Assembly (NCBI GenBank): GCA_946479255.1
Contig: CAMLFK010000102.1
Span: forward strand, 1-15,533
Direction: 5' to 3'
DNA length: 15,533 bases
From: an uncultured Oxalobacteraceae bacterium
GTDB lineage: Bacteria; Pseudomonadota; Gammaproteobacteria; Burkholderiales; Burkholderiaceae
The position numbers were made by a program, and so were the translations under genes. Shown here piece by piece: positions 7,346-14,786 of the stretch; the stretch's first letter is position 1, and each line of letters opens with the position of its first letter. The notes under the pieces are model-generated. The model was not told the origin of the DNA and searched no databases. It saw nothing but the letters and a program-made list of their open reading frames with translations.

Positions 7346-7439
7346 GGAGTGTACATATATTGCCCCTTTGGGCATGGGTCCAGGCACAGATCCACCGTGC
7401 TTTTTCCAGAAAGATTGTATTTCAAATATTATGAACAAA

Positions 7440-7467
7440 TTGGCCATTCATGGGCCGGCAATATGCT
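7440..7467 (+). promoter_or_regulatory. Possible sigma-70 promoter for giant gene
   Basis: TTGGCC (7440-7445), a 16-bp spacer and TATGCT (7462-7467) make a moderate -35/-10 match about 85 bp upstream of the start codon. It competes with the operator-overlapping pair near 7331-7361 as the true promoter. Confidence 0.3.
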
Positions 7468-7539
7468 TTTTAAGGACGATCACACTAAATAAATGACAAC
7501 TACTACACCTCAAAACTGACACCAAAGTAGTGCATCGAA

Positions 7540-7546
7540 GGAGGAG
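7540..7546 (+). promoter_or_regulatory. Strong Shine-Dalgarno site for the giant gene
   Basis: A near-consensus AGGAGG lies about nine bases before the ATG at 7554. It is the strongest ribosome binding site in the window, fixes the start and implies efficient translation once transcribed. Confidence 0.85.
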
Positions 7547-7553
7547 ATAAATA

Positions 7554-10500
7554 ATGAGAATACCTATATTCGACATGTCGTTCAGGCGGCTTGTCTACAT
7601 TGCCGTTGCCGCAGGCATCGTCGCGACATTCGGTTCAATTCCCGCGCGCGAGGCCAAGGCCGCGGACGCGATTGAAACCCTGGCCACCAGTTATCAGCCG
7701 ACCGTCAACGAGACCATCGACGCGAGTGGCTTCAAGCATCCCGGCATGGGCTTCACCAAGGACATCCTTGAAAACCTGAGGACCCAGGTCCGGGCGCAGA
7801 AACAACCCTGGACCGGCTATTTCAATAACATGGTCGGGTACGCCACGGCGTCGAAGACGCCGACGATCAGGAACGTGCTGGGCGATGGGGTGACGCCGCG
7901 CATGCTCGGCCTCACGTCGCAGGGCCAGCAATCCTTGTTCATCCAGGATGCGGGTACCGCCTACACCCAGGCGATCCTGTATTTCGTGACCGGCGACGAG
8001 ATCTATCGCGCCAACGCGATGAAAATCATCCGCGCGTACTCGAAGATGGACCCCGCGGCATACACGGGTTACACCGATTCGCACATCCACACCGGTATTC
8101 CGCTGTCGCGCATGACGGGCGCGGCGGAAATCCTGCGCTACACCAGCACCCAGAACCCCGAGCTGGAATGGACGGAACAGGATACGGTCAATTTCACGAC
8201 CAACCTGGTGAATCCGGTCATGCAGAATTACAACAACTGCAATTGCCGCTTCATGAACCAGCATTTGTACACGACCATCGGCAAGATGACGGGTGCCATT
8301 TTTACCGGGGACCGGGCGCAGTACGACCAGGCCGTCGAATGGTTCACCGTCAATAAAGACGCGGCGGATCAGGGGCAGAACGGCTCCATCAAGCAATTGT
8401 TTCGCCTGGTGACCAAGAACGACCTGACCGGTGAAGCCGTCACGCCCGTCGTGCAGCACGTCGAGATGGGCCGCGACCAGGCCCACGGCGCCGGCGACGT
8501 CACCAACGCGCAAATCCTGTCGCGCCTGATGATGGCCCAGGGCACCAAGGTCGATCCAGTTCACGGCACGCCTTCCACGGCGCCCGAGGCCGTCGGACCC
8601 TACGAATTCCTGGGTGATCGCATCCTGCAAGTTGGCGAGCTGTTCGGCACCTTCATGCAGGGCTACGAAATTCCCTGGGTACCGACCGCCTCGCACACCG
8701 ACCGCGACGGCAACCCGACCGTAGTCTACCGCGACGTGGCCGACTACTACCGCGGGCGCACCGGCCAGAACATCTGGGAATCGTTCTATTACTATCAGTA
8801 CACCCGCGGCGTGAACATGGAGCAGTCCGCACCCAACTTCACGCGCTTCTTCGCCAATCGCGGCGGCTATAACTGGGATAACGCCGATGGCGGCGGCGAT
8901 TTCTGGCTGTTCATTCCGGCTGCCGCGGCTGTCGAGGGCACGCAGTACCTGCCCAAGGTTCCTACCGACCCGTACCGCGAAGTCGAAACCCGCTTCACCC
9001 CGAAGGACGCCCATTCCGCTCTCATGACGGAAGGGACCACCACTTTCATCCGCACCACGGCCACCGAGGCGGGCAGCAAGTTCGTCCTGTATGGCTACGG
9101 CTACGGCACGTCCAGCCTGTCCTTCAAGGTCCGCACCAACGGCATTGCCACCATGGAAGCCTTCGGCACATTGATCCAGCTGCCCAACACCAATGGCCAG
9201 TGGATGTACGTCAACCACCCCACGTCGATGTGGGACTACGTACCGATCAGCATCATCGGTGCCGGCACGACGGTGGACATCGACCACATCAACGTCAATG
9301 GCCCTGGCCTGCCCCTGCTCACCTTCGCCGTGGGCAATGCCGACCTGAGCGAGTTCAGCTACGCCGGCGCCAGCGTGCCGGTGAGCGCCAATTTTGGGGC
9401 CAGCGATTCGGGCGGCGCGGCCTTGAGCTACCAGATCAGCAACCTGCCGCCGGGCGCCAGCTTCAATACCAGCACCGGTGCGTTCTCCTGGCTGCCGACC
9501 CAGGCCGGCACCTACTCCTTCGTTGTGCAAGTGAGCAACGGCACCACCATCGCGAGCAAGCGCTTCACCGTGGCGGTCGGCGCCGACCGCCAGGCCACGG
9601 TCAATCAAGTGATTGCCGCGTATGTGCCGAGCAAGCTGTACGTCACCTCGACCCTGGTCAACTACAATGCCGTCTACAACGACATGCAAAGCGTGATCGC
9701 CAGCGCCAGCGACGAAGTATTCTTCCAGAAGCTGGCCGGTTTGCGGGCAGCCGTGGCCGGTCTGCAACTGCTGACCCCGACGATCTACGACGGCAGCCTC
9801 GATTACACCAAATTGCTGCTCGACTCCACCTTCCGCACCGCGGTGCCGGCTGCGCTGGACAACAACGTCGACAGCTTCGTGTTTTTCGGCTGGGCGGAAG
9901 GGCAGCACGTCCATACCCTGGACTTCGGCCCCAGCTTCAAGGTCTCGGCAACCGCCTTCAGTCTGCAAGTGCGTGCCAGCTTCCCCGAGCGGATCGGCGG
10001 CAGCACCGTGTACGGCTCCAACGATAGGCTCAACTGGACCCGCCTGACCCCGGGCCTGACCGAGGTGACGGAAGACATGCAGACCCTGGAAGTGTCCGAG
10101 GAGCTGAAGAACCAGCGCTTCCGCTTCATCCGGATCGCCATGATCCAGCCCTCGAGCAGCATGCTCGAACTGGCCGAGTTCCACATCTTCGGCACCCGCT
10201 ACGAGACGGTCAACAAGATCGCTTCCGTCACCATGAGCTCGGACCAGGCCCTGCGCACCCGCATCATCCCGGGCAACACGGTCAAGCTGAACTTCGTCTC
10301 CAGCGCGCCGATCAACAACGTCAGCGCCACCATGCAGGGCCAGCCGGCGACCGTCACCAGCGCCGACAACCTGAACTGGACCGCCAGCTGGGTGGTCACC
10401 GCCAACGCAGCACCCGGCAAGGTGGGCTTCCTGCTGAACTACAAAACGGCCGAAGGCCTGGACGGTGAACCGACCTTGTTCACCACCGACGGCAGCTGGC

Positions 10501-13500
10501 TGACCATCGCCGACCAGACCAATCTGATCAGCAACGTCACCACCGTGGCGGGCGTGATCGATTCGAGCGGCCGCAACCCGACCGATGCGGCCTCGACCGC
10601 TAATCTGCTGTTCGACGGCAACCTGGTTTCGGTGACCGACTATCGCCTCAATGGCAGCGGCGCCGGCGCCTGGGTCGCCTTCGACTTCCGCGGCGGCGGT
10701 ACCGTCAGCCTGCAGCGCGTCGAGCTGATCAGCCGCCAGGACCAGTACGCCAGCCGCATCAACGGCACCATCGTACAAGGCTCGAACGACTTCACGACCT
10801 GGGACAACCTCACCAATGCGGCGGGCAACACCGTCGAGTGGCAGACCCTGACCAGTGGCAACGCCACGCCGTATCGCTATATCCGCTTCATCAACGGCAA
10901 CAACTGGGTAGGCAATATGGCGGAAGTGCGCCTGTACGGCATCGTCAAGTCGATCGCGCAAATTGCGACCGCTTCGATCACTTCGGCGCAATCGCTCAGC
11001 CCAGCGACGGTGCTGAACAAGCGCGTGGTTGCGGGTAACACCCTGACGCTGAAGTTCAGCGCCAAGGCCCCGATCAGCAACGTCGCGGCCACGATCCACG
11101 GCCAGGCGGCGACGGTCGCGACGACGGACAACATCAACTTCACCGCCACCGCCACCTTGCCGCAAGGCGTAGCGGCGGGCAAAGTGACGTTTGCCGTCAA
11201 CTACACCCAGCCGGACGGCACTGCCGGTTTCCCTGCCACCGTCACCACCGACGGCACCGGCGCCTATGTGGTGGATGAATCTGACCTGATTCGCAACATC
11301 TCGACCATTGCGACCCTGATCGATTCGACCATGAACCGGACTGCCGCGACCACCAAGGCCGTTGTCGACACCCTGTTCGACAGCAATATCAACACGGCCT
11401 CGGACTTCCGTATCGGCAGCAATAACAGCGGTACCGGCAGCTACATCATCTTCGACTTCAAGGTGGGTAACCGGGTCAAGCTGAGCAGTGTGGAACTGCT
11501 GGCCCGCCAGGACCAGACCCTGCGTGCCAAAGGCATCGCGTTCCAGGGTTCCAACGACAACGCATCGTGGACCACGATCGCCGGCGTTGGCGCCCAGACC
11601 CAGGATTGGCAGACCTTTGCGGTCACCAGCGCCGTACCGTACCGCTACATCCGCATCTACAACGCCAGTAACTGGGTCGGCAGCATGGCCGAAGTGCGCC
11701 TGCACGGCTCGCTGCAAGCCGAGGACACCACGGCGCCGGCAACCCAGGCCAACGCCCCTGGCGTGACGGTTGACGCCACCACCACGGTAACCCTGACCGC
11801 GACGGACTCGGGCTCGGGCGTGCAAGCGACCTACTATACGGTTGACGGCGGTGCCCAGAAGACCGGCAGCAGCATCGTCATCCCGGCCGACGGTCCGCAC
11901 ACCCTGGCCTACTGGAGCGTGGATTGGGCCGGTAACATCGAGCAGAAGCACACGATGGAAGTCACGCTCGACAAGACAGCACCGGTCGTCGCCGGGCTGT
12001 ACGCCGATGTCACCGCCCCCACCAACCAGAACGTCACGGTGACGGTCTACTACCCGCTCGACGCAGCGGTCAAGGAGTACAAACTGGGCGACAGCGGCGC
12101 CTGGACCGCCTACACGGCCCCGGTCGTCCTGACGGACAACGGCACGGTCCACGCCCGCAGCGCGGACTCGGTGGGTAATGTGTCGGCCATCGCCAGCCTG
12201 GTGGTCGGTAACATCAACAAGATCCCGCCAGCGGGCGCCGGTTTTGCGCTCAGCACCACGGAACCCACCAGTGGCAATGTGACCGTCAGCATCGCCTATC
12301 CGGCCAATGTGACGCTGCGCCAGTACCGGATCGACGCCGGCGCGTGGACTGCCTACACCGGCCCGCTGTCGCTGACCGAGAACGGTACCGTCTATGCCCA
12401 AAGCACTGACTCGGTAGGCAATGTATCGCCTGTGACCAGCTACGCCGTCACCAACATCGACCGCCTTGCACCGGTGGATGCGGACTTCTCGGCCGACATC
12501 ACCGAACCGACCAAGAAGGACGTGACGGTCACGCTGCTGTTCCCGAACGACGCCGCCACCCGTGAGTACAAGGTCGGCGCCGACGGTGAATGGAAGGCCT
12601 ACGGCGCACCGGTCCTGATGTCCGACAATGGCGTGGTGTTTGCACGTGCTGCCGATGCGGCAGGCAACCAGTCCGGCGTCACGCAGTACACGGTCGCGAA
12701 CATCGACCGCATTGCACCGGCCGGCGCTGCGCTCGTGCTCGACACGACGGCACCGACCAACCAGGCGGTATCGGTGACGATTACCTATCCGGAAGATGCC
12801 GCGCTCAAGGAGTTCAAGGTGGGCGAGGGCGAATGGACGCCTTACACCGGCAACGTCGTGGTGGCGGAACACAACACCGTGTTTGCGCGCTCCGCCGACG
12901 CTGTGGGCAATGTGTCGAACGAAACCAGTATCGTCGTCAGCAACATCTTCAAGGTGGTCCCGACCACCAGTGCGACCCTGAACCCGGCTTCGCCTAACGG
13001 CAAGAATACCTGGTACACGTCGGACGTCTCCGTGACGCTGGCCGTGAACCCGGGCTCTTACGGTGGTGCGGTGACGACCGAGTACCAGGTGAACGGCGGT
13101 GCATGGACGGCCAGCACGGGTGCGGCGATTGTCTTCGGCGAGGGAGTCCATCAGCTGGGCTTCCGCAGCCGCGACCAGGCAGGCAATGTGGAACAGGTCA
13201 AGTCCATCGAGTTCAAGGTTGACAAGACCTTGCCGACTCAGTCGGTAGTCCTCGACAAGACCATGATCTGGCCGCCGAACCACAAGATGGTGGAGATCAA
13301 TGCGGCACTGGGCGCGGCGGATGCGGGTTCGGGCATCGACTCGGTGATCCTGACCAACATCACCAGCAACAAGCCGGATAGCGGCCGTGGTGGTGACGTC
13401 GAGGCCGAGTTTGGCAAACCTGTGACCAGCTTTGCCGTGCGCGCCGAGAAGGACAGGGTCTATACCGTGACGTATACCGCGACTGACAAGGCCGGCAACC

Positions 13501-13553
13501 AGACCGTGAAGACGGCCACGGTCACCGTGCCGCACGACCAGTCGGGCCTGTAA
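7554..13553 (+). CDS. Giant secreted alginate-lyase-like protein with F5/8C modules and Ig-like repeats
   Basis: A 1999-residue exported protein. A signal peptide occupies residues 1-36 (cleavage after AKA). Residues about 50-430 look like an alpha-toroid lyase domain of the alginate lyase/chondroitin AC lyase type: NNCNCRFMNQH at 227-237 sits where such enzymes carry a catalytic Asn/His, and EMGRDQAHG at 304-312 matches a conserved E-x-R-D-Q-x-H motif. A beta-rich part follows to about 590. Residues about 595-677 form a putative Ig (He_PIG) domain. F5/8C-type carbohydrate-binding modules follow at about 750-884, 990-1129 and 1244-1385, the last two each preceded by a similar beta-domain. OmpL47-like domains lie at about 1392-1473 and 1804-1894, with four 81-85-residue repeats between them. 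A C-terminal domain has the WPPNHKMV motif (about 1903). No anchor, dockerin or sorting motif is seen. It probably degrades an acidic extracellular polysaccharide; the substrate is unknown and lyase activity is inferred. It is monocistronic. Confidence 0.8.
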   Translation: MRIPIFDMSFRRLVYIAVAAGIVATFGSIPAREAKAADAIETLATSYQPTVNETIDASGFKHPGMGFTKDILENLRTQVRAQKQPWTGYFNNMVGYATASKTPTIRNVLGDGVTPRMLGLTSQGQQSLFIQDAGTAYTQAILYFVTGDEIYRANAMKIIRAYSKMDPAAYTGYTDSHIHTGIPLSRMTGAAEILRYTSTQNPELEWTEQDTVNFTTNLVNPVMQNYNNCNCRFMNQHLYTTIGKMTGAIFTGDRAQYDQAVEWFTVNKDAADQGQNGSIKQLFRLVTKNDLTGEAVTPVVQHVEMGRDQAHGAGDVTNAQILSRLMMAQGTKVDPVHGTPSTAPEAVGPYEFLGDRILQVGELFGTFMQGYEIPWVPTASHTDRDGNPTVVYRDVADYYRGRTGQNIWESFYYYQYTRGVNMEQSAPNFTRFFANRGGYNWDNADGGGDFWLFIPAAAAVEGTQYLPKVPTDPYREVETRFTPKDAHSALMTEGTTTFIRTTATEAGSKFVLYGYGYGTSSLSFKVRTNGIATMEAFGTLIQLPNTNGQWMYVNHPTSMWDYVPISIIGAGTTVDIDHINVNGPGLPLLTFAVGNADLSEFSYAGASVPVSANFGASDSGGAALSYQISNLPPGASFNTSTGAFSWLPTQAGTYSFVVQVSNGTTIASKRFTVAVGADRQATVNQVIAAYVPSKLYVTSTLVNYNAVYNDMQSVIASASDEVFFQKLAGLRAAVAGLQLLTPTIYDGSLDYTKLLLDSTFRTAVPAALDNNVDSFVFFGWAEGQHVHTLDFGPSFKVSATAFSLQVRASFPERIGGSTVYGSNDRLNWTRLTPGLTEVTEDMQTLEVSEELKNQRFRFIRIAMIQPSSSMLELAEFHIFGTRYETVNKIASVTMSSDQALRTRIIPGNTVKLNFVSSAPINNVSATMQGQPATVTSADNLNWTASWVVTANAAPGKVGFLLNYKTAEGLDGEPTLFTTDGSWLTIADQTNLISNVTTVAGVIDSSGRNPTDAASTANLLFDGNLVSVTDYRLNGSGAGAWVAFDFRGGGTVSLQRVELISRQDQYASRINGTIVQGSNDFTTWDNLTNAAGNTVEWQTLTSGNATPYRYIRFINGNNWVGNMAEVRLYGIVKSIAQIATASITSAQSLSPATVLNKRVVAGNTLTLKFSAKAPISNVAATIHGQAATVATTDNINFTATATLPQGVAAGKVTFAVNYTQPDGTAGFPATVTTDGTGAYVVDESDLIRNISTIATLIDSTMNRTAATTKAVVDTLFDSNINTASDFRIGSNNSGTGSYIIFDFKVGNRVKLSSVELLARQDQTLRAKGIAFQGSNDNASWTTIAGVGAQTQDWQTFAVTSAVPYRYIRIYNASNWVGSMAEVRLHGSLQAEDTTAPATQANAPGVTVDATTTVTLTATDSGSGVQATYYTVDGGAQKTGSSIVIPADGPHTLAYWSVDWAGNIEQKHTMEVTLDKTAPVVAGLYADVTAPTNQNVTVTVYYPLDAAVKEYKLGDSGAWTAYTAPVVLTDNGTVHARSADSVGNVSAIASLVVGNINKIPPAGAGFALSTTEPTSGNVTVSIAYPANVTLRQYRIDAGAWTAYTGPLSLTENGTVYAQSTDSVGNVSPVTSYAVTNIDRLAPVDADFSADITEPTKKDVTVTLLFPNDAATREYKVGADGEWKAYGAPVLMSDNGVVFARAADAAGNQSGVTQYTVANIDRIAPAGAALVLDTTAPTNQAVSVTITYPEDAALKEFKVGEGEWTPYTGNVVVAEHNTVFARSADAVGNVSNETSIVVSNIFKVVPTTSATLNPASPNGKNTWYTSDVSVTLAVNPGSYGGAVTTEYQVNGGAWTASTGAAIVFGEGVHQLGFRSRDQAGNVEQVKSIEFKVDKTLPTQSVVLDKTMIWPPNHKMVEINAALGAADAGSGIDSVILTNITSNKPDSGRGGDVEAEFGKPVTSFAVRAEKDRVYTVTYTATDKAGNQTVKTATVTVPHDQSGL
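10206..11708 (+). repeat. Tandem duplication: beta-domain plus F5/8C module
   Basis: Two consecutive units, residues about 885-1129 and 1130-1385 of the giant protein, share the same order: an N-terminal beta-domain (GNTVKLNFVSSAPINNVSAT against GNTLTLKFSAKAPISNVAAT), a TTDG linker, then a discoidin-type module (NLISNVTTVAGVIDS against DLIRNISTIATLIDS) ending in NWVGNMAEVRLYG or NWVGSMAEVRLHG. The copies are clearly homologous but well diverged, so the duplication is old. Confidence 0.85.
11976..12962 (+). repeat. Four tandem ~82-residue Ig-like repeats
   Basis: Repeats begin at codons 1475, 1560, 1641 and 1723. Each follows the pattern T/S-x-E/A-PT..., VTVTI-x-YP, a KEYKVG-like strand, W-x-AYT, an NGTV-x-AR strand, S-x-D-x-VGNVS, and a closing NID-R-x-AP. 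They probably form a rod of beta-sandwich domains holding the catalytic and binding modules apart. The pattern is common in surface proteins of Paenibacillus-like Firmicutes. Confidence 0.85.
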
Positions 13554-13567
13554 GCTGTTTCACTCAT

Positions 13568-13613
13568 CGCCATCGCGCCGTCCGCCCTGGACGGCGCGAT
13601 GGCGTTTTCATTT
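13568..13613 (+). terminator. Rho-independent terminator of the giant gene
   Basis: A perfect 16-bp stem (13568-13583 with 13589-13604) encloses a 5-nt loop and is followed by TTTTCATTT. It starts 14 bp after the stop codon. It lies between convergent genes. On the minus strand the bases after the stem are not U-rich, so it should work mainly for the plus-strand transcript, although the stem may also slow the opposing one. Confidence 0.92.
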
Positions 13614-13646
13614 CAGCTACCGCTTTTTTATGTGCATTGCTAAGCC

Positions 13647-14585
13647 TTATTTAGCCGGCGCCACGATCCCCAACTCACGCAAGAAGCTGCGCACCGCCAG
13701 GAAGGCCTGCTGGTTCTGCTCCGGCGCGAAGCCGCCATGGCCGCCGCCCTTGATGGTGAACAGCTGGTTCTTGACGCCCGCCTTGTCCAGCGCCTGCTGC
13801 AGGCGCTGCGCGTGCGAGTAGGGCACCAGCGCATCGGCGTCGCCATGGATGGTCAGCACCGCCGGACCGTCCTTGCGCACATAGCTCAGCGGCGAGAGGC
13901 GGCGCGCCAGTTCCATCCGGCCGTCCATGCTGCCGAACCACGATACCGCATAGGAGCGCTGGTTCGGCCCCTGCAGCATGTCGGCCACGTCGGTGATGCC
14001 GAACCAGTTGATCACGGCCGCCACTTTCGGCGCCGGATTGACGTAGGCTCCGGCCCAGGAGCCGTTCAAGGCGCACTGGTTGGTGAACGGCGAATCGGAT
14101 GGAATCATGCTCGTCGCCAGCGCCAGGTGGCCGCCCGCCGAGCCGCCCGTCACCACGACCTTGGCCAGGTCGAAGTTGTACTGGCTGGCGTTGCGGCCGA
14201 CCCACTGCAGCGCGCACAGGGTGTCTTCCACCGCGGCCGGCGCCAGCGCGGTCTTGCCTAGCCGGTATTCGACATTGACCACTGCAAAACCCATCTGCAT
14301 GTACGGCAGCAGACGCAGCGCGTCGCCTTCACGCGAGCCGGCCACCCAGCCGCCGCCATGGAAGTTCAGCAGCACCGGGGTGGCCGCCTTGCTGGGCGAG
14401 GGCTGGTAGACGTCGAGCTTGAGGTCGCGCCCGCTGGCGGTCAGGTAGGTCAGGTTCGTGTTCACGCTGTAGCCACTGCCCACCTGGACGGCGGCGCGAA
14501 AGCCGTCGTCGTCGCCGCTTTGCGCCAGCGCCGGCAGCGCCGAACCCAGGGCCACGCCCATCAATGCAAAGGAAATGCGCATCAT
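13647..14585 (-). CDS. Secreted BD-FAE-type alpha/beta-hydrolase (esterase)
   Basis: A 312-residue esterase/lipase of the alpha/beta-hydrolase fold, closest in style to the BD-FAE/acetyl-esterase group. A signal peptide occupies residues 1-21 (cleavage after ALA or AQ). The oxyanion-hole motif HGGGW lies at 76-80, the nucleophile elbow GGSAGG at 147-152 (Ser149), the acid probably Asp251 in HGDADALVP, and the catalytic His283 in GGGHGGF, so the triad is complete. The substrate may be acetyl or feruloyl esters on polysaccharides or small esters; sequence alone does not decide. Its ATG lies one base after the TGA of the 65-residue protein gene, so translation is almost certainly coupled. A second ATG immediately follows the first and could be used instead. 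It is the last gene of a minus-strand cluster. Confidence 0.92.
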   Translation of the reverse strand: MMRISFALMGVALGSALPALAQSGDDDGFRAAVQVGSGYSVNTNLTYLTASGRDLKLDVYQPSPSKAATPVLLNFHGGGWVAGSREGDALRLLPYMQMGFAVVNVEYRLGKTALAPAAVEDTLCALQWVGRNASQYNFDLAKVVVTGGSAGGHLALATSMIPSDSPFTNQCALNGSWAGAYVNPAPKVAAVINWFGITDVADMLQGPNQRSYAVSWFGSMDGRMELARRLSPLSYVRKDGPAVLTIHGDADALVPYSHAQRLQQALDKAGVKNQLFTIKGGGHGGFAPEQNQQAFLAVRSFLRELGIVAPAK

Positions 14586-14586
14586 G

Positions 14587-14784
14587 TCAGGCCAGCGCTT
14601 CCTTGGCCGCTTCTTCCGGCGTCAAGCCATCATAAAACAGGTCGGTGAACCACTCGACCTGCTCCTCGATATGCTCTTCGGCCTGCTTTTGCGTGGCGCC
14701 GCCGGCGATCAGGTGTTTTTCCACCTCGATGCACCAGTTGATCAGCGCCAGGGTCTCTTCGTCCAGCTGTTCTTTTTTTGCCAT
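14587..14784 (-). CDS. 65-residue acidic helical protein of unknown function
   Basis: A small cytoplasmic protein starting MAKKEQLDEETLALINW, with no signal peptide or membrane segment. It is rich in Glu, Ala and Gln, has a single Cys, and looks wholly helical. I do not recognise a named family. The start at 14784 is preferred to the one at 14841, because the longer version would overlap the upstream esterase by 55 bases and adds a non-matching Arg/Gly-rich head. The gene begins two bases after the esterase stop and ends one base before the next esterase start, so three genes are read in near-overlap. High G/C at third positions supports real coding. It may assist or regulate one of the esterases, but that is only context. 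Confidence 0.75.
   Translation of the reverse strand: MAKKEQLDEETLALINWCIEVEKHLIAGGATQKQAEEHIEEQVEWFTDLFYDGLTPEEAAKEALA
14618..14642. repeat. 25-nt element, copy 2 (inside small protein gene)
   Basis: This matches 7224-7248 at 23 of 25 bases, same orientation, with an unbroken 16-base identity. Here it lies in the 3' part of the 65-residue protein gene and encodes, on the minus strand, the LFYDGLTP segment. Confidence 0.4.
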
Positions 14785-14786
14785 GA

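Larger units (their letters stand above)
7146..7553. other. 408-bp intergenic region, AT-rich in its second half
   Basis: This stretch separates the operon from the giant secreted-protein gene. It holds the hairpin at 7200-7216, a 25-nt segment repeated at 14618 (see repeat entries), a LacI-family-like operator at 7332-7345, and two possible promoters. From 7381 to 7553 the G+C content is about 39% by hand count, against well above 60% in the flanking genes. A 94-codon open frame at 7208-7492 has no ribosome binding site, atypical composition and no recognisable motif, and is not called. Confidence 0.7.

Noticed and set aside
7208..7492. 94-codon open frame between the FAH and giant genes
   Set aside because: It has no ribosome binding site, unusual composition and no recognisable motif, and it covers the operator and possible promoter elements.
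7146..7553. Transposon or phage attachment site at the edge of the giant gene
   Set aside because: No transposase, integrase, tRNA gene or flanking direct repeat was found around 7146-13620, so transfer can only be suggested from composition and domain style.
7635..13535. 1966-codon open frame antisense to the giant gene
   Set aside because: It is exactly in codon register with the sense gene. It stays open only because the sense gene lacks TTA, CTA and TCA codons over this span, as expected with strong G/C third-position bias. The translation is His/Arg/Gly-rich without domains.
13737..14648. Plus-strand open frames opposite the BD-FAE esterase
   Set aside because: The minus-strand frame has a complete catalytic triad and signal peptide; the plus frames have no domain signature.
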